Part shown: positions 25,893 to 34,701 of the stretch, piece by piece
Layout: each line of letters starts with the position of its first letter
How positions within the stretch are numbered: the stretch's first letter is position 1
NCBI RefSeq assembly: GCF_012971745.1
Contig: NZ_CP048834.1
Coordinates: 992,001-1,056,000, forward strand
From: Starkeya sp. ORNL1
Lineage (GTDB): Bacteria > Pseudomonadota > Alphaproteobacteria > Rhizobiales > Xanthobacteraceae
DNA: 64,000 nucleotides
Reading direction: 5' to 3'
Translations under genes and position numbers: made by a program
The notes under the pieces: model-generated
Databases searched by the model: none
What the model was told of the DNA's origin: nothing
Seen by the model: the letters and a program-made list of their open reading frames with translations, nothing else

Positions 25893-26775
25893 GCAGCCGC
25901 CCCAGCATCGCCATTTGCCGTTCCGGCATCAGCTCGGCGTCGAACCGCACCGCGTGCGCTCCCAGCCGGCGCAGCGCCGCGATGCGGGCCTCGCCTGCCT
26001 CGGCACGCGGATGCGTGACGATGTGGAGGCCGCGTTTGCCCTCCGGCGTTATGAACGGGTACGCACCGCGCGGCGCCGTCCGCTCGAAGGCGTCGCTGAC
26101 CAGCGCGATCCGCAGGTCGACGCGGTGGGTCGCGGCGCGCACCGCGTCGTCGAAGCCGATACCGGCGCTGTCGAGCCCGCTCGCCAGCACGATGGTGCCG
26201 CCGCGCGGCAGCGCGCGCGCCGCCATCTCCAGGGCTTCGGCAAGCGGTGCCTCCGCCATGAATGGCGCGGCAATGGCCTCGCCATGGGCGCGGTGCAGGC
26301 CGCCGATGATCCGGGTCATCGCCCGGTCGCCGGCCGCCGGCTTCAGCAGCAACGGCTCGGACCCGCCAATGGCGAGCAGTGCGACCCGCCCGCCAAGGAC
26401 CGCCGCCCGCCATCCGGCCAGAGCGAGGATTTCCGCCGCCACCACCGAGCGGAAGGCGCGCCGGGTGCCGAACAGCATGGAGGCGCGGAAATCGGCGAGC
26501 AGCAGCGTCGTCTGCTCGCGCTCGTCGCGGAAGGTGCGCACATGCGGCCGGCCGGTGCGGGCGGTGGTGTTGCGGTCGATATGGCGGACATCGTCGCCGT
26601 GCGTCCAGGCCCGCACCTCGTCGACTTCCATGCCCCGGCCGCGCCTCTTCGTCACGATCGGCCCCGGCAGCGCGGCGGTCCGGTGGACCCGCGCGCTTTG
26701 GAGGTTGTGGACGACATGGCGCAGGCCGAGCAGCGCCTTGATGTCGATCGCGGTGCCGGCGCCCTCGCCGATCAC
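25876..26775 (-). CDS. DUF58 protein (MxaS-like), xoxF side
   Basis: A 299-residue DUF58 protein with the family core VRAWTHGDDVRHIDRNTTAR in the N-terminal third, followed by a vWA-like fold (TTLLLADFRASM, FRSVVAAEILALAGWRA). The best start is GTG at 26,775, giving a four-base GTGA overlap with the moxR stop; an ATG further upstream would run 76 bases into moxR. DUF58 proteins pair with MoxR ATPases. The Asp-x-Ser-x-Ser motif here reads ADFRASM, a common state in DUF58. Confidence 0.85.
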   Translation of the reverse strand: MIGEGAGTAIDIKALLGLRHVVHNLQSARVHRTAALPGPIVTKRRGRGMEVDEVRAWTHGDDVRHIDRNTTARTGRPHVRTFRDEREQTTLLLADFRASMLFGTRRAFRSVVAAEILALAGWRAAVLGGRVALLAIGGSEPLLLKPAAGDRAMTRIIGGLHRAHGEAIAAPFMAEAPLAEALEMAARALPRGGTIVLASGLDSAGIGFDDAVRAATHRVDLRIALVSDAFERTAPRGAYPFITPEGKRGLHIVTHPRAEAGEARIAALRRLGAHAVRFDAELMPERQMAMLGRLHGDDA

Positions 26776-27761
26776 AGCGGCGCCACGCGCTCGAGGATGC
26801 GAGCGACCACGCTGCGCGCCGTCTCGCCCTCGGCAGCAGCGCGCCATGTCAGGCCGAGGCGATGGGCGAGGATATCCTGCGCCAGCGCCTGCACGTCCTG
26901 CGGCGTGCCGTGCGCGCGGCCCGCGAGATAGGCCCGCGCCCGCGTCGCGGCGGCAAGCGACAGCGTGCCGCGCGGCGAGACCGCGTGCTCGATGGCGGCC
27001 GCTACCTCCGGCCCGGCCGAGCCGTCGCGCGTCGCCATCACCAGCCGGACCATGAAGTCCTTCAGCGCCGGCGCCAGATGGACCGCGTTCGCCTCCTGCC
27101 GCGCCAGCCTGATCTCGTGCGCGTCGAGGCGCAGCGGCACGTCCTCCGGCGCAGAGGTCTCGCGCTCGACCAGATCGAGGATGGCCCGCTCGCTCGCCGC
27201 ATCCGGCATCGTCACCGGTACGTGGAACAGGAATCGGTCGAGCTGGGCTTCCGGCAGCGGGAACGTGCCCTCATGCTCGATGGGGTTCTGCGTAGCGACG
27301 ACCATGAACGGATCGGGCAGCTTGTGGGTGGTGCCGCCGGCCGTCACCTGCCCCTCGCCCATGGCCTCCAGCAGCGCCGACTGCACCTTGGGCGGGGCGC
27401 GGTTGATCTCGTCGACCAGCACCAGCGAATGGAACACCGGCCCCGGCACGAACTCGAAGACACCGGTGTCGGGACGCCACACCGGGGTTCCGGTGAGGTC
27501 GGCCGGCATCAGGTCCGGCGTGCACTGGATGCGGGCGAAGGAGGCATCGAGACCGCCGGAGAGGCGCTTGACCGCGCGCGTCTTGGCGAGGCCGGGCGCA
27601 CCCTCGATCAGCACATGCCCGCCGCTGATGAGGGCAATGAGCAGCCGCTCGACCAGCGGCGTGCGGCCGATCAGCCCGCGCTCCAGCGTCTGCGCAAGGG
27701 CGGCGACGCGATGCTGCACCTCGGTCTGTGGCCGGGTGACGGCCTCGCGCATCATGTTCAT
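26772..27761 (-). CDS. MoxR-family AAA+ ATPase, xoxF side
   Basis: A 329-residue AAA+ ATPase of the MoxR family, a chaperone-like motor. Walker A is GAPGLAKT (54-61), Walker B VLVDEINRAPPK, sensor 1 VVATQNPIEHEG and the C-terminal lid contains the SPRGTLSL motif. It is the first gene of a seven-gene operon in which all junctions overlap. Its position with DUF58, vWA and BatD genes next to xoxF parallels mxaR/moxR in methylotrophs, where the complex activates methanol dehydrogenase. It is paralogous to the product of 40,814-41,785. Confidence 0.95.
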   Translation of the reverse strand: MNMMREAVTRPQTEVQHRVAALAQTLERGLIGRTPLVERLLIALISGGHVLIEGAPGLAKTRAVKRLSGGLDASFARIQCTPDLMPADLTGTPVWRPDTGVFEFVPGPVFHSLVLVDEINRAPPKVQSALLEAMGEGQVTAGGTTHKLPDPFMVVATQNPIEHEGTFPLPEAQLDRFLFHVPVTMPDAASERAILDLVERETSAPEDVPLRLDAHEIRLARQEANAVHLAPALKDFMVRLVMATRDGSAGPEVAAAIEHAVSPRGTLSLAAATRARAYLAGRAHGTPQDVQALAQDILAHRLGLTWRAAAEGETARSVVARILERVAPL

Positions 27762-28058
27762 GCCTGCCCCGCGGTTGTTGCGATCCGAAGCGCAGTGTCT
27801 AGCGAATACCGCCGCTAGGAACGGGGCGATCTTCCCGAACCCGGTTGGGCAAATTTCCCGATACTCGCGCTGCCCCTTGCCTGCGCGCTACGTCAGGCGC
27901 GAAATCACCCCACGCGGCTAGAGCATGTTCCGCAAAAGTTGGAAGACTTTTGCGATCAGAACATGCTCCAGCTTCTTGAATCGAGAGCACTATCTTTTCG
28001 CTCGGATGATTTCATCCGAGCGGATAGGGCTCGAAGACCGCGCGCCCGGAGACGCCGC
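27762..28058. promoter_or_regulatory. Divergent region between the moxR operon and the sensor kinase, filled partly by repeat elements
   Basis: This 297-base spacer must hold promoters for the minus-strand moxR operon and for the plus-strand two-component genes. The kinase-proximal part (27,921-28,022) is occupied by two palindromes of a kind common between Rhizobiales genes, leaving about 160 bases near moxR for control sites. No promoter boxes could be assigned. Confidence 0.4.
27921..28022. repeat. Rhizobiales-type palindromic intergenic element (two stem-loops)
   Basis: First palindrome, 27,921-27,968: GAGCATGTTC + CGCAAAAGT pairs with ACTTTTGCG + GAACATGCTC, with a 4-base bulge. Second, 27,999-28,022: CGCTCGGATGA-TT-TCATCCGAGCG, a perfect 11-bp stem. 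The combination is a familiar mosaic repeat between genes of Rhizobiales genomes. It probably arrived as a mobile or slippage-derived repeat and may affect the leader of the kinase mRNA. Confidence 0.75.
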
Positions 28059-29417
28059 ATGAGCCTGCTTCTCAGCCTCACCTTGCGCCTGATCGGCGTG
28101 GTGCTGTTCTGCCTGGTCTGCGCCATCGGCTGGATCATGCAGGACACCGACCAGAGCATGCGGCTCGGCGTCGAGGCCTCCGCCCAGCGGGTCGCACGGC
28201 AGATCGAGACGCGGCCCGGCCTCGGCAGCGCCGGCATACAGGCCTTCCAGCCGCCCTCGCTGTCGGACTGGCAGATGGATGCCGCCATCGCCTCGATCCT
28301 GCCGGGCGTATGCGTGGAGTTCGGCATACCCAGCGAGGTACGCCGCCGGCTGTGCGGCGGTTGGGACGGGCTCGGCGACACCGCGCCGCAATGGTTCGGC
28401 GCGGTGTATGACCGCGTTTTCGATGTCGGCGTCCCGGTGGTGCGGCCGATCATGTTCCGCGGCCGGGAAGTCGGCACGGTGATCGCCTCCCTCGACCGGG
28501 TCGCGGCGGTGACCGGGGCATGGCGGCAGGTCCGCGTCATGGCGGGGATGGCGGTGGCGATCGCGCTCGGCATGTGCCTGCTGGCGGCACTCGCGGTCGG
28601 CCACGCGCTGCTGCCGGTGCAGGCGATCATAGCGGGTTTGCGGCGGCTCGAAGCCGGCGACCATGCCAGCCGCCTGCCCGCCCTGCGCATCACCGAGTTC
28701 CGGCGCATCGCCGAAGCGGTGAACGACCTCGCCGACCGGCTGGAGCGCACCACGGCAGAGCGCACCGCGCTGACGCGCCGCCTGTTCCAGGTGCAGGAGG
28801 ACGAGCGCCGCGCGCTGGCGCGCGAGCTGCACGACGAGTTCGGCCAGTGCCTCACCGCGGTGAGCGCCCTCGCCGCCTCGATGGAGGCAGGGGCGGAACG
28901 GCCCGATATCGCCGCCGACGCCAGCGCGATCTCCCGGATAACCGCGCAGATGATGGCGACGCTGCGCGGCGCCTTCGCCCGCCTGCGCCCGCCCGACCTC
29001 GACGAGCTCGGCCTCGAGACCAGCCTGCGCAACATGGTGGCCGGCTGGAACACGCTGCGCGGCGGGCGCGCCGAGTTCCGCATGGAGGTGGAGGGCGACC
29101 TTGCCTCGGTGCCGCCCGGCGCCGCGCTCAACATCTACCGCATTGCGCAGGAGTGCTTCACCAACGCCGCCCGCCACGGCAACCCGACGCGGGTGGTGAT
29201 GCGCCTGACACGGGAGGGCCAAAGCGGCGGCAGCGTCGGCCTTGTCGTCGACGACAACGGCGGCGGCGATCCCGATCTCGTTGGAGCGGGTTCCGGTTTC
29301 GGCATCCTCGGCATCCGCGAGCGCATCGGTGCGCTCGGCGGAACGCTGTCCATCGGGCGCTCGGCGGGCGGGGTGCGTATCGCCGCGCTGGTGCCGCTGG
29401 CGGGCGCGGCGTCATGA
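28059..29417 (+). CDS. Sensor histidine kinase, HisKA_3 type
   Basis: A 452-residue inner-membrane kinase. Two membrane helices (about residues 5-27 and 157-181) flank a periplasmic sensor domain of about 130 residues containing two Cys residues. A HAMP-like linker follows, then HisKA_3 with phospho-acceptor His258 in ARELHDEFGQC, and an ATPase domain with the N box YRIAQECFTNAARHG and G boxes DDNGGG and GSGFGILGIRER. The start at 28,059 has a GGAG site. It overlaps the response-regulator gene by ATGA. In layout it resembles the MoxY/FlhS kinases that control methanol oxidation in Paracoccus; control of xoxF and the operon next door is inferred from position. Confidence 0.9.
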   Translation: MSLLLSLTLRLIGVVLFCLVCAIGWIMQDTDQSMRLGVEASAQRVARQIETRPGLGSAGIQAFQPPSLSDWQMDAAIASILPGVCVEFGIPSEVRRRLCGGWDGLGDTAPQWFGAVYDRVFDVGVPVVRPIMFRGREVGTVIASLDRVAAVTGAWRQVRVMAGMAVAIALGMCLLAALAVGHALLPVQAIIAGLRRLEAGDHASRLPALRITEFRRIAEAVNDLADRLERTTAERTALTRRLFQVQEDERRALARELHDEFGQCLTAVSALAASMEAGAERPDIAADASAISRITAQMMATLRGAFARLRPPDLDELGLETSLRNMVAGWNTLRGGRAEFRMEVEGDLASVPPGAALNIYRIAQECFTNAARHGNPTRVVMRLTREGQSGGSVGLVVDDNGGGDPDLVGAGSGFGILGIRERIGALGGTLSIGRSAGGVRIAALVPLAGAAS

Positions 29418-30061
29418 GCGGCCTGTCGATCCTGCTGGTGGACGACCATCCGGTGGTGCGGGAGGGCTATCGGCGGCTTCTCGAACGCCAACCGGGCTAT
29501 CGCGTCGTGGCGGAGGCGGAGAACGCGGCCGAGGCGTACCGGGCCTACAAGGAGAGCGCGCCCGATATCGTCATCATGGACCTGTCGATGCCCGGGGCGG
29601 GTGGCCTGGAAGCTGTCCGCCATATCCGGCAGTGGGACCGTGCCGCCCGCATCCTGGTCTTCACCATGCACCAGGCGGCCGCTTTCGCGCTCAAGGCGTT
29701 CGAAGCCGGCGCATCCGGCTATGTGACGAAGAGCAGCGCGCCGGACCAACTGGTGCGCGCCGTCCAGTCGGTGGCGCGAGGCGGGCGGGCGCTGAGCGAC
29801 GACATCGCCCAGGAGATCGCCGCCGACCGGCTGTCGAACCGCTCGTCCGCCCTCGACGGCCTCGGGACGCGGGAGACCGAGATACTGCGCATGGTGGCCT
29901 CGGGGATGGACACGCAGCAGATCGCCGGGGAATTGCGGCTGAGCCTGAAGACGGTCCAGAATTACCACTATCAGATCAAGTCCAAGCTCGGCGCACGGAC
30001 CGATGCGCATCTGGTCTGGCTCGCCATCGGCGCGGGCCTGATCTCCGGTTCCGAGCAATGA
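29414..30061 (+). CDS. Response regulator, NarL/LuxR (FixJ) type
   Basis: A 215-residue two-domain regulator. The receiver domain has the acidic pocket VDDHP (Asp10-Asp11), the phosphorylation site Asp56 in DIVIMDLSMPGAGG and Lys in YVTKSSAP. The C-terminal LuxR helix-turn-helix runs through LGTRETEILRMVASGM and SLKTVQNYHYQIKSKLGA. The start ATG overlaps the kinase stop by four bases. It would bind DNA as a dimer when phosphorylated by the kinase. MoxX and FlhR of methylotrophs are of the same class; the targets here are not shown by the sequence. Confidence 0.92.
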   Translation: MSGLSILLVDDHPVVREGYRRLLERQPGYRVVAEAENAAEAYRAYKESAPDIVIMDLSMPGAGGLEAVRHIRQWDRAARILVFTMHQAAAFALKAFEAGASGYVTKSSAPDQLVRAVQSVARGGRALSDDIAQEIAADRLSNRSSALDGLGTRETEILRMVASGMDTQQIAGELRLSLKTVQNYHYQIKSKLGARTDAHLVWLAIGAGLISGSEQ

Positions 30062-30158
30062 GTTGCTCCAAGGGAAGCGCTTGAGACGGTCACGGCCTGA
30101 CACTAAGGTGCCGCGTTGAGGCGTCGGGAGCGGCGTCGCGACCGGCACGAGGGCGGGC

Positions 30159-31067
30159 ATGGGCGAGCTTGAAGTTCTCGATCCGCGCTTCGGCAAGCTG
30201 ATCATCGCGAGTGCGAAGCTTGAGCAGCTATGGACCGGCGCGCGATGGGTCGAGGGGCCGGCCTATTTCCCGGCCGGGCGCTACCTGATTTTCTCCGACA
30301 TTCCGAACGACCGGCTCATGCGCTACGACGAGACCAGCGGCGTCGTCTCCGTGTTCCGCGAGCCTTCTGCCAACAACAACGGCAACACCGTCGATCTCGA
30401 AGGCCGGCTGGTCTCTTGCGAGCACAAGGGGCGGCGGATCACCCGCACCGAGCACGACGGCAGCGTCATTGCCCTGGCGACGCATTTCGAGGGCCAGCGG
30501 TTCAACTCGCCGAACGACATCGTGGTGAAATCGGACGGCAGCATCTGGTTCAGCGATCCGACCTACGGCATTGACGGCGACTATGAAGGCGACGCCGCCC
30601 CATCGGAAATCGGGGAAGCCAACGTCTATCGCCTCGACCCGGCCACCGGCACGGTCACGGCGGTCGTGACCGATCGCGTGCAGCCCAACGGCCTTGCCTT
30701 CTCGCCCGACGAGGGGATCCTCTATGTCAGCGACACGGGGTCGAGCCATGTCGCCGGGCATCCGCGCACCATCACCGCCTATGAGGTGTGGCCCGACAAC
30801 ACCCTCGCCAATCCGCGCACCTTCGCAACCTTGCCGGACGGCGCCTATGACGGCTTCCGCTGCGATGCCCAGGGCAATGTATGGAGCTCCGCGCTCGGTG
30901 GCGTCCACTGCCATGCGCCGGACGGCACCCATATCGGCACCATCCCAATCCCGGAACTGGTCTCCAACGTCTGCTTCGGCGGACGCAAGCGCAACCGGCT
31001 GTTCGTCACCGCGCAGACCTCGCTGTATGCCATCTATGTCAATGCACAAGGCGCGCTGCGGCCGTAG
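30159..31067 (+). CDS. SMP-30/gluconolactonase family lactonase
   Basis: A 302-residue SMP-30 propeller, a fifth family member in the window and distinct from the four at 4.3-8.0 kb. Metal-site motifs are canonical: WVEGPAYF near residue 27, NSPNDIVVKSDG near 115, QPNGLAFSPDE near 180 and AYDGFRCD near 228. No signal peptide. The ATG has a purine-rich GAGGGCGGGC site. It lies 22 bases before an FAD monooxygenase gene, and the pair is probably co-transcribed. Gluconolactone or an enol-lactone are possible substrates. Confidence 0.88.
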   Translation: MGELEVLDPRFGKLIIASAKLEQLWTGARWVEGPAYFPAGRYLIFSDIPNDRLMRYDETSGVVSVFREPSANNNGNTVDLEGRLVSCEHKGRRITRTEHDGSVIALATHFEGQRFNSPNDIVVKSDGSIWFSDPTYGIDGDYEGDAAPSEIGEANVYRLDPATGTVTAVVTDRVQPNGLAFSPDEGILYVSDTGSSHVAGHPRTITAYEVWPDNTLANPRTFATLPDGAYDGFRCDAQGNVWSSALGGVHCHAPDGTHIGTIPIPELVSNVCFGGRKRNRLFVTAQTSLYAIYVNAQGALRP

Positions 31068-31089
31068 GCGCCCAATAGGAGTTTGGTGA

Positions 31090-32610
31090 ATGCAAAGCGA
31101 GAGCGCCGCCGAACCGACCGTCCTGATCGTGGGGAGCGGCCCGGCCGGATTGTTTGCAGCGTGCGAACTGGTTCGGCATGGCGTCACGCCGCGCATCGTG
31201 GAGAGCAGGCTCGAACCGCATCACGAGACGCGCGGCACCGCTCTGCAGCCGGCGGTGCTCGAACTCATCGACCGCGGCGGCCTGATCGAGCCGTTCCTTG
31301 ACGCCAGCGTGCATATCAAGCGGGTTCACGTGCTCGGCCCGGGCCTGCAGCAGCTCGCGGAAATGACCCTCGCCAATATCGGTTGCAAATATGAGCATCA
31401 GTGCAGCCTGCCGCAGTGGCACACCGAGGCGATCCTGCGCGAGCATCTGGAGAGCTGCGGCGTCCGGATCGAGTACGGCACGCAAGTGAAGGCGATCGAG
31501 GACGACCCGGCGGGCCTGCGGGTGACGGTCGAGGCCGGCGGCCGCGAGGAGGTCTTCACCACGTCCTACGTGCTGGGCGCGGGCGGCGCCCACAGCATCA
31601 CCCGCCATTCGATGCACGAGCATCTCGCCGGGGACACCTATGGCGGCCGGTACATCGTCGCCGACATGAAGCATCGCCTGCCCTACCAGCCCGAATGCGG
31701 ACGGGTGATCGTGGGCGCGGAAGGCTTCGTGCTGGTCTCGCCGCTGCCGGACGAGCGCTGGCTGATCTTCGTCAATCGCGACGAGGCCGATACGCGCTCC
31801 GAGCTTCCGAGCGCGGCCGAATTGAGCGAACTGCTCAATCGTCGCGCCGGCGTCGATCTCGGCATGCACGATCTGCGCTGGGCCTCCTATTTCAACATGC
31901 ACATGCGCGCCGCCGAGCGCCTGAGCGACGGGCGGCGGTTCCTGCTGGGCGATGCGGCGCACCTCTCCAGTCCGATGGGCGGCGAAGGCATCAATGCCGC
32001 TTTCATGGATGCGGCCGACATCGCCTGGAAGCTCGCCCTCGTCGTGCACGGGTCCGGCAAGCCGGCGCTGCTCGACAGCTACGCAGCGGAGCGCGGCGCG
32101 GCGGACCATCACGTGCTGGAGGTCTCCAACGAGATCCATAACGCCGTGATGGAGCTGATCGCGATGTGTCGGGACGGCATGCCGACTTTGCCGCCGGCCG
32201 ATCCGGTGAAGGGCATGGCGATCGTGCGCCGGCGTTCGATGCTCGACGTCTCCTATGCGGGCAGCGCGCTCGTCGGCGAGGCCAGCGCGGCAGTGGAAGG
32301 CCCGGCACCCGGAGAGCGCTTCCCGGTCCGCCATCGCCTCAGCGGCACCGGCCACCATGTGATCGTGTTCGGCGAAGCGCCGCGCCTCGACCATTTGCGT
32401 GCACGTTGGAACGGCCTCGTCTCGGTCGTCGATGCCTCAAGCGAGGGCTTCGATGCATCCGCAGCCGGCGTGCCCAATGGCGGCGCCATACTGGTCCGGC
32501 CGGACGGCTTCATCGGGTTCCGCGCTGCCCCGGCTGACGAGGCGACGATGGCCGCGCTCGACGCCCATCTGGCGAGCTATCTGGTGCCGGGATCTCACCA
32601 GGCGGTGTAG
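31090..32610 (+). CDS. FAD-dependent aromatic-type monooxygenase
   Basis: A 506-residue class A flavoprotein monooxygenase of the PheA/TfdB/MhpA group. The FAD Rossmann motif is IVGSGPAGLFAACELV (about residues 15-30), and the ribityl motif is LLGDAAHLSSPMGGEGINAAF (about 286-306). The middle DG motif, usually containing an Asp for NAD(P)H and FAD contact, reads VLGAGGAHS here. The C-terminal thioredoxin-like tail typical of the group is present (residues about 400-506). Good AGGAG ribosome site. Such enzymes hydroxylate phenolic or enol substrates using NAD(P)H and O2. The 3' end overlaps the convergent SDR gene by 16 bases. Confidence 0.88.
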   Translation: MQSESAAEPTVLIVGSGPAGLFAACELVRHGVTPRIVESRLEPHHETRGTALQPAVLELIDRGGLIEPFLDASVHIKRVHVLGPGLQQLAEMTLANIGCKYEHQCSLPQWHTEAILREHLESCGVRIEYGTQVKAIEDDPAGLRVTVEAGGREEVFTTSYVLGAGGAHSITRHSMHEHLAGDTYGGRYIVADMKHRLPYQPECGRVIVGAEGFVLVSPLPDERWLIFVNRDEADTRSELPSAAELSELLNRRAGVDLGMHDLRWASYFNMHMRAAERLSDGRRFLLGDAAHLSSPMGGEGINAAFMDAADIAWKLALVVHGSGKPALLDSYAAERGAADHHVLEVSNEIHNAVMELIAMCRDGMPTLPPADPVKGMAIVRRRSMLDVSYAGSALVGEASAAVEGPAPGERFPVRHRLSGTGHHVIVFGEAPRLDHLRARWNGLVSVVDASSEGFDASAAGVPNGGAILVRPDGFIGFRAAPADEATMAALDAHLASYLVPGSHQAV

Positions 32611-33368
32611 CCGCCATCGATCGTCAGGATGGTCCCCGTCACATAGGTCGAAGCCGCGGAGGCCAGATAGACCACCGCGGCGGCGACCTCGGAGGGTTCG
32701 CCGACGCGGCCCATCGGCGTCATGTCCAGCCAGACATTGAACAGCTCGGGCCGCTCGCGCATTTTCAGCGTCATCTCGGTCGCGATGTAGCCCGGCGCCA
32801 GCGCGTTCACGCGCACCCCGCTCTTCGCCCACTCGGTCGCCAGAGCCTTGGTGAGCATGTGCACGGCACCCTTGCTCGCCATGTAGGAGGCCGCCGTCTG
32901 CGGGCGATTGATGATCAGGCCGGACATCGAGCCGAGATTGACGATGCTGCCCTGCCTTCGGTCGACCATATGGCGCCCGAAGGCACGGCAGCACCAGAAT
33001 ACGCCATTGACGTTGACGTCCATCACCTCGCGCCATTCGTCGTCAGGCGTTTCGACCGCCGAATTGAGCCGGGCAATGCCGGCGCTGTTGACGAGGACGT
33101 CGACCTTGCCGTGTTCCTCGACGATCGCGGCGGCTGCCGTGGTCACGGCAGCCGGATCGGTCACGTCCAGAACCGCGGAAGCGGCATCCACTCCGCTCTC
33201 GGCGAGACGTTTCACGGCCGCATCCAGCGCAGTCTGATGTCGACCTGCGACGATGACCTTTGCCCCGCATGCCCCGAGCGCCGTCGCCGACTCGAAGCCG
33301 ATGCCGCTCGAGCCGCCGGTGACGACGGCGACGGATCCCGTCATGTCGAACGCGTTGCGGTAGTCCAT
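32595..33368 (-). CDS. Short-chain dehydrogenase/reductase (SDR)
   Basis: A 257-residue classical SDR. Cofactor motif TGGSSGIG (17-24), NSAGIA (94-99), catalytic Ser in NLGSMSG (147 or 149), Tyr162 and Lys166 in YMASK, and the PGYIATEMT loop. Asp or Arg following beta-2 (AGRHQ) favours NADP, though this is not decisive. The start MDYRNAFDMTG at 33,368 has a GGAGG site 7 bases upstream; an upstream in-frame ATG lacks one. It is convergent with the monooxygenase and could act in the same pathway. Substrate unknown. Confidence 0.9.
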   Translation of the reverse strand: MDYRNAFDMTGSVAVVTGGSSGIGFESATALGACGAKVIVAGRHQTALDAAVKRLAESGVDAASAVLDVTDPAAVTTAAAAIVEEHGKVDVLVNSAGIARLNSAVETPDDEWREVMDVNVNGVFWCCRAFGRHMVDRRQGSIVNLGSMSGLIINRPQTAASYMASKGAVHMLTKALATEWAKSGVRVNALAPGYIATEMTLKMRERPELFNVWLDMTPMGRVGEPSEVAAAVVYLASAASTYVTGTILTIDGGYTAW

Positions 33369-33470
33369 GGGCGCCCTCCTGACGGTCTTCATCGAGCGGC
33401 ACGGACCTTATCATGAAACATCCAGACGGGGCGCCGGTCGCGGATGGCTCATAGGGAGCTACCCTACTCC

Positions 33471-33556
33471 CTCATCCCCGGACTTGACCCGGGGATCCAG
33501 ACTTCAACCGGGTGCATGCGGATGGGCTAGATCCCCGGGTCAAGCCCGGGGATGAG
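33471..33556. repeat. Long inverted repeat, 26-base arms
   Basis: Left arm 33,471-33,496 and right arm 33,531-33,556 are reverse complements over 26 bases with one mismatch (core CCCCGGRCTTGACCCGGGG), separated by 34 bases. This sequence type is a widespread intergenic palindrome in Rhizobiales. It lies between the stop of the GlxA-type gene (33,595) and the SDR start (33,368), both on the minus strand, and could stop or stabilise transcripts. Confidence 0.8.
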
Positions 33557-33594
33557 GTAGAATGGAGATTCTGGCCTGCCTATTAGCCGGCTCT

Positions 33595-34566
33595 CTAACC
33601 TGCCGCGACGCCGAACCTGCGACGATAATCCGTCGGCGCCAGGCCGGTGATGCGCTGGAACAGCTTGCGGAAGGCGGAGGCATCGCTGTAGCCGACCTCC
33701 CAGGCGATCTGTTCCACCGGGCGGCGGCTGAGTTCCAGCGCCTCGCGTGCCTTGGCGATCCGGATCTGCTGGGCATATTCGGTGGGCTTGAGGCCGGTCG
33801 CCTTCTGGAACCGGCGCAGGAAGGTGCGCTCTTCCAGCCCTGCGCGCCGCGCCAGCGCGGTGACCGCATGGTCTTTCGCCCCGGTCGCCTGCAGCCAGTG
33901 CTGCACCTTCAGGATCGCGGCATCGCCGTGATCTAGGCGCGGGACGAAGTGATTGTATGGCCGCTGGGCGCGACCGGGCGGATCGACGATCAGGAAGCGG
34001 GCGGTCTCCAGCATCACGCTAGGCCCCAGCAGACGCTCCACCAGCGTGAGCCCGAGATCGGTCCAGGCGAGGATGCCGCCGGCGGTGATGATGTCGCCAT
34101 CATCGATCACCATGCGGTCGACATCGACCTTGATGGCGGGGAAACGCTCGCCCAGCGCATCGGCGAATGCCCAGTGGGTGGTCGCCTGCCGCCCTTCGAG
34201 CAGGCCGGTCTCGCCGAGCACGAAGGCGCCCGCGCACACCGAACACAGCGTGGTGCCCTCGGCATGGCGATCCGCCATCCAGGTGGCGAAGCCGCGCATC
34301 GACTGCATCTTGCCCGGCATCACCAGGCTGGGCGGGGCGATCAGGTGACTGGGCTTGTGCGGTTTGCCGGGATGGCTGTCATAGGTGCACGCCACCCCCG
34401 CCCCGTCATCGGCCTGTCTCCAGTGGGTGACACGTATCGCCGCCGGGTCGCCGTCGTCGCTCGCCGCGGTGACGTCGCCGGCGATGCGGAACAGGTCGGT
34501 CAGGCCATAGACCGCAGCCAGTTGCGCGTCCGGATAGATGAGCAGTCCAATCTCGGCGACGATCAC
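33595..34566 (-). CDS. GlxA-family transcriptional regulator (DJ-1/PfpI plus AraC)
   Basis: A 323-residue regulator with an N-terminal DJ-1/PfpI-like domain (residues about 5-185; nucleophile-elbow Cys in [15 protein letters not shown]) and a C-terminal AraC-type double helix-turn-helix (residues about 220-315; [20 protein letters not shown] and [21 protein letters not shown]). It is divergent from the alpha/beta hydrolase gene 135 bases away and is a likely regulator of it. The DJ-1 domain in such proteins is usually a sensor, not an enzyme. Confidence 0.9.
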   Translation of the reverse strand: MIVAEIGLLIYPDAQLAAVYGLTDLFRIAGDVTAASDDGDPAAIRVTHWRQADDGAGVACTYDSHPGKPHKPSHLIAPPSLVMPGKMQSMRGFATWMADRHAEGTTLCSVCAGAFVLGETGLLEGRQATTHWAFADALGERFPAIKVDVDRMVIDDGDIITAGGILAWTDLGLTLVERLLGPSVMLETARFLIVDPPGRAQRPYNHFVPRLDHGDAAILKVQHWLQATGAKDHAVTALARRAGLEERTFLRRFQKATGLKPTEYAQQIRIAKAREALELSRRPVEQIAWEVGYSDASAFRKLFQRITGLAPTDYRRRFGVAAG

Positions 34567-34701
34567 GGGTCCCTCGGCACTCTGTCAGTTTCGGCCCGCC
34601 CGATGTCAGTTCTGCCAAGCGCGCCCGTCAGCCCTCTCGCCTACAACATCCACACCGAGGCGCACAGAGCGGCGGCCCACAGCAAAACGAGGAGAACCGA
34701 C

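Noticed and set aside
28059..30061. Direct proof that the two-component pair controls xoxF
   Set aside because: Only gene position and family type support it; no binding site could be identified, so it is kept as an inference.
33949..34701. N-terminal extension of the alpha/beta hydrolase to 527 residues
   Set aside because: The extension is antisense to the GlxA-type regulator. The ATG at 34,702 has a good ribosome site and matches the family start.
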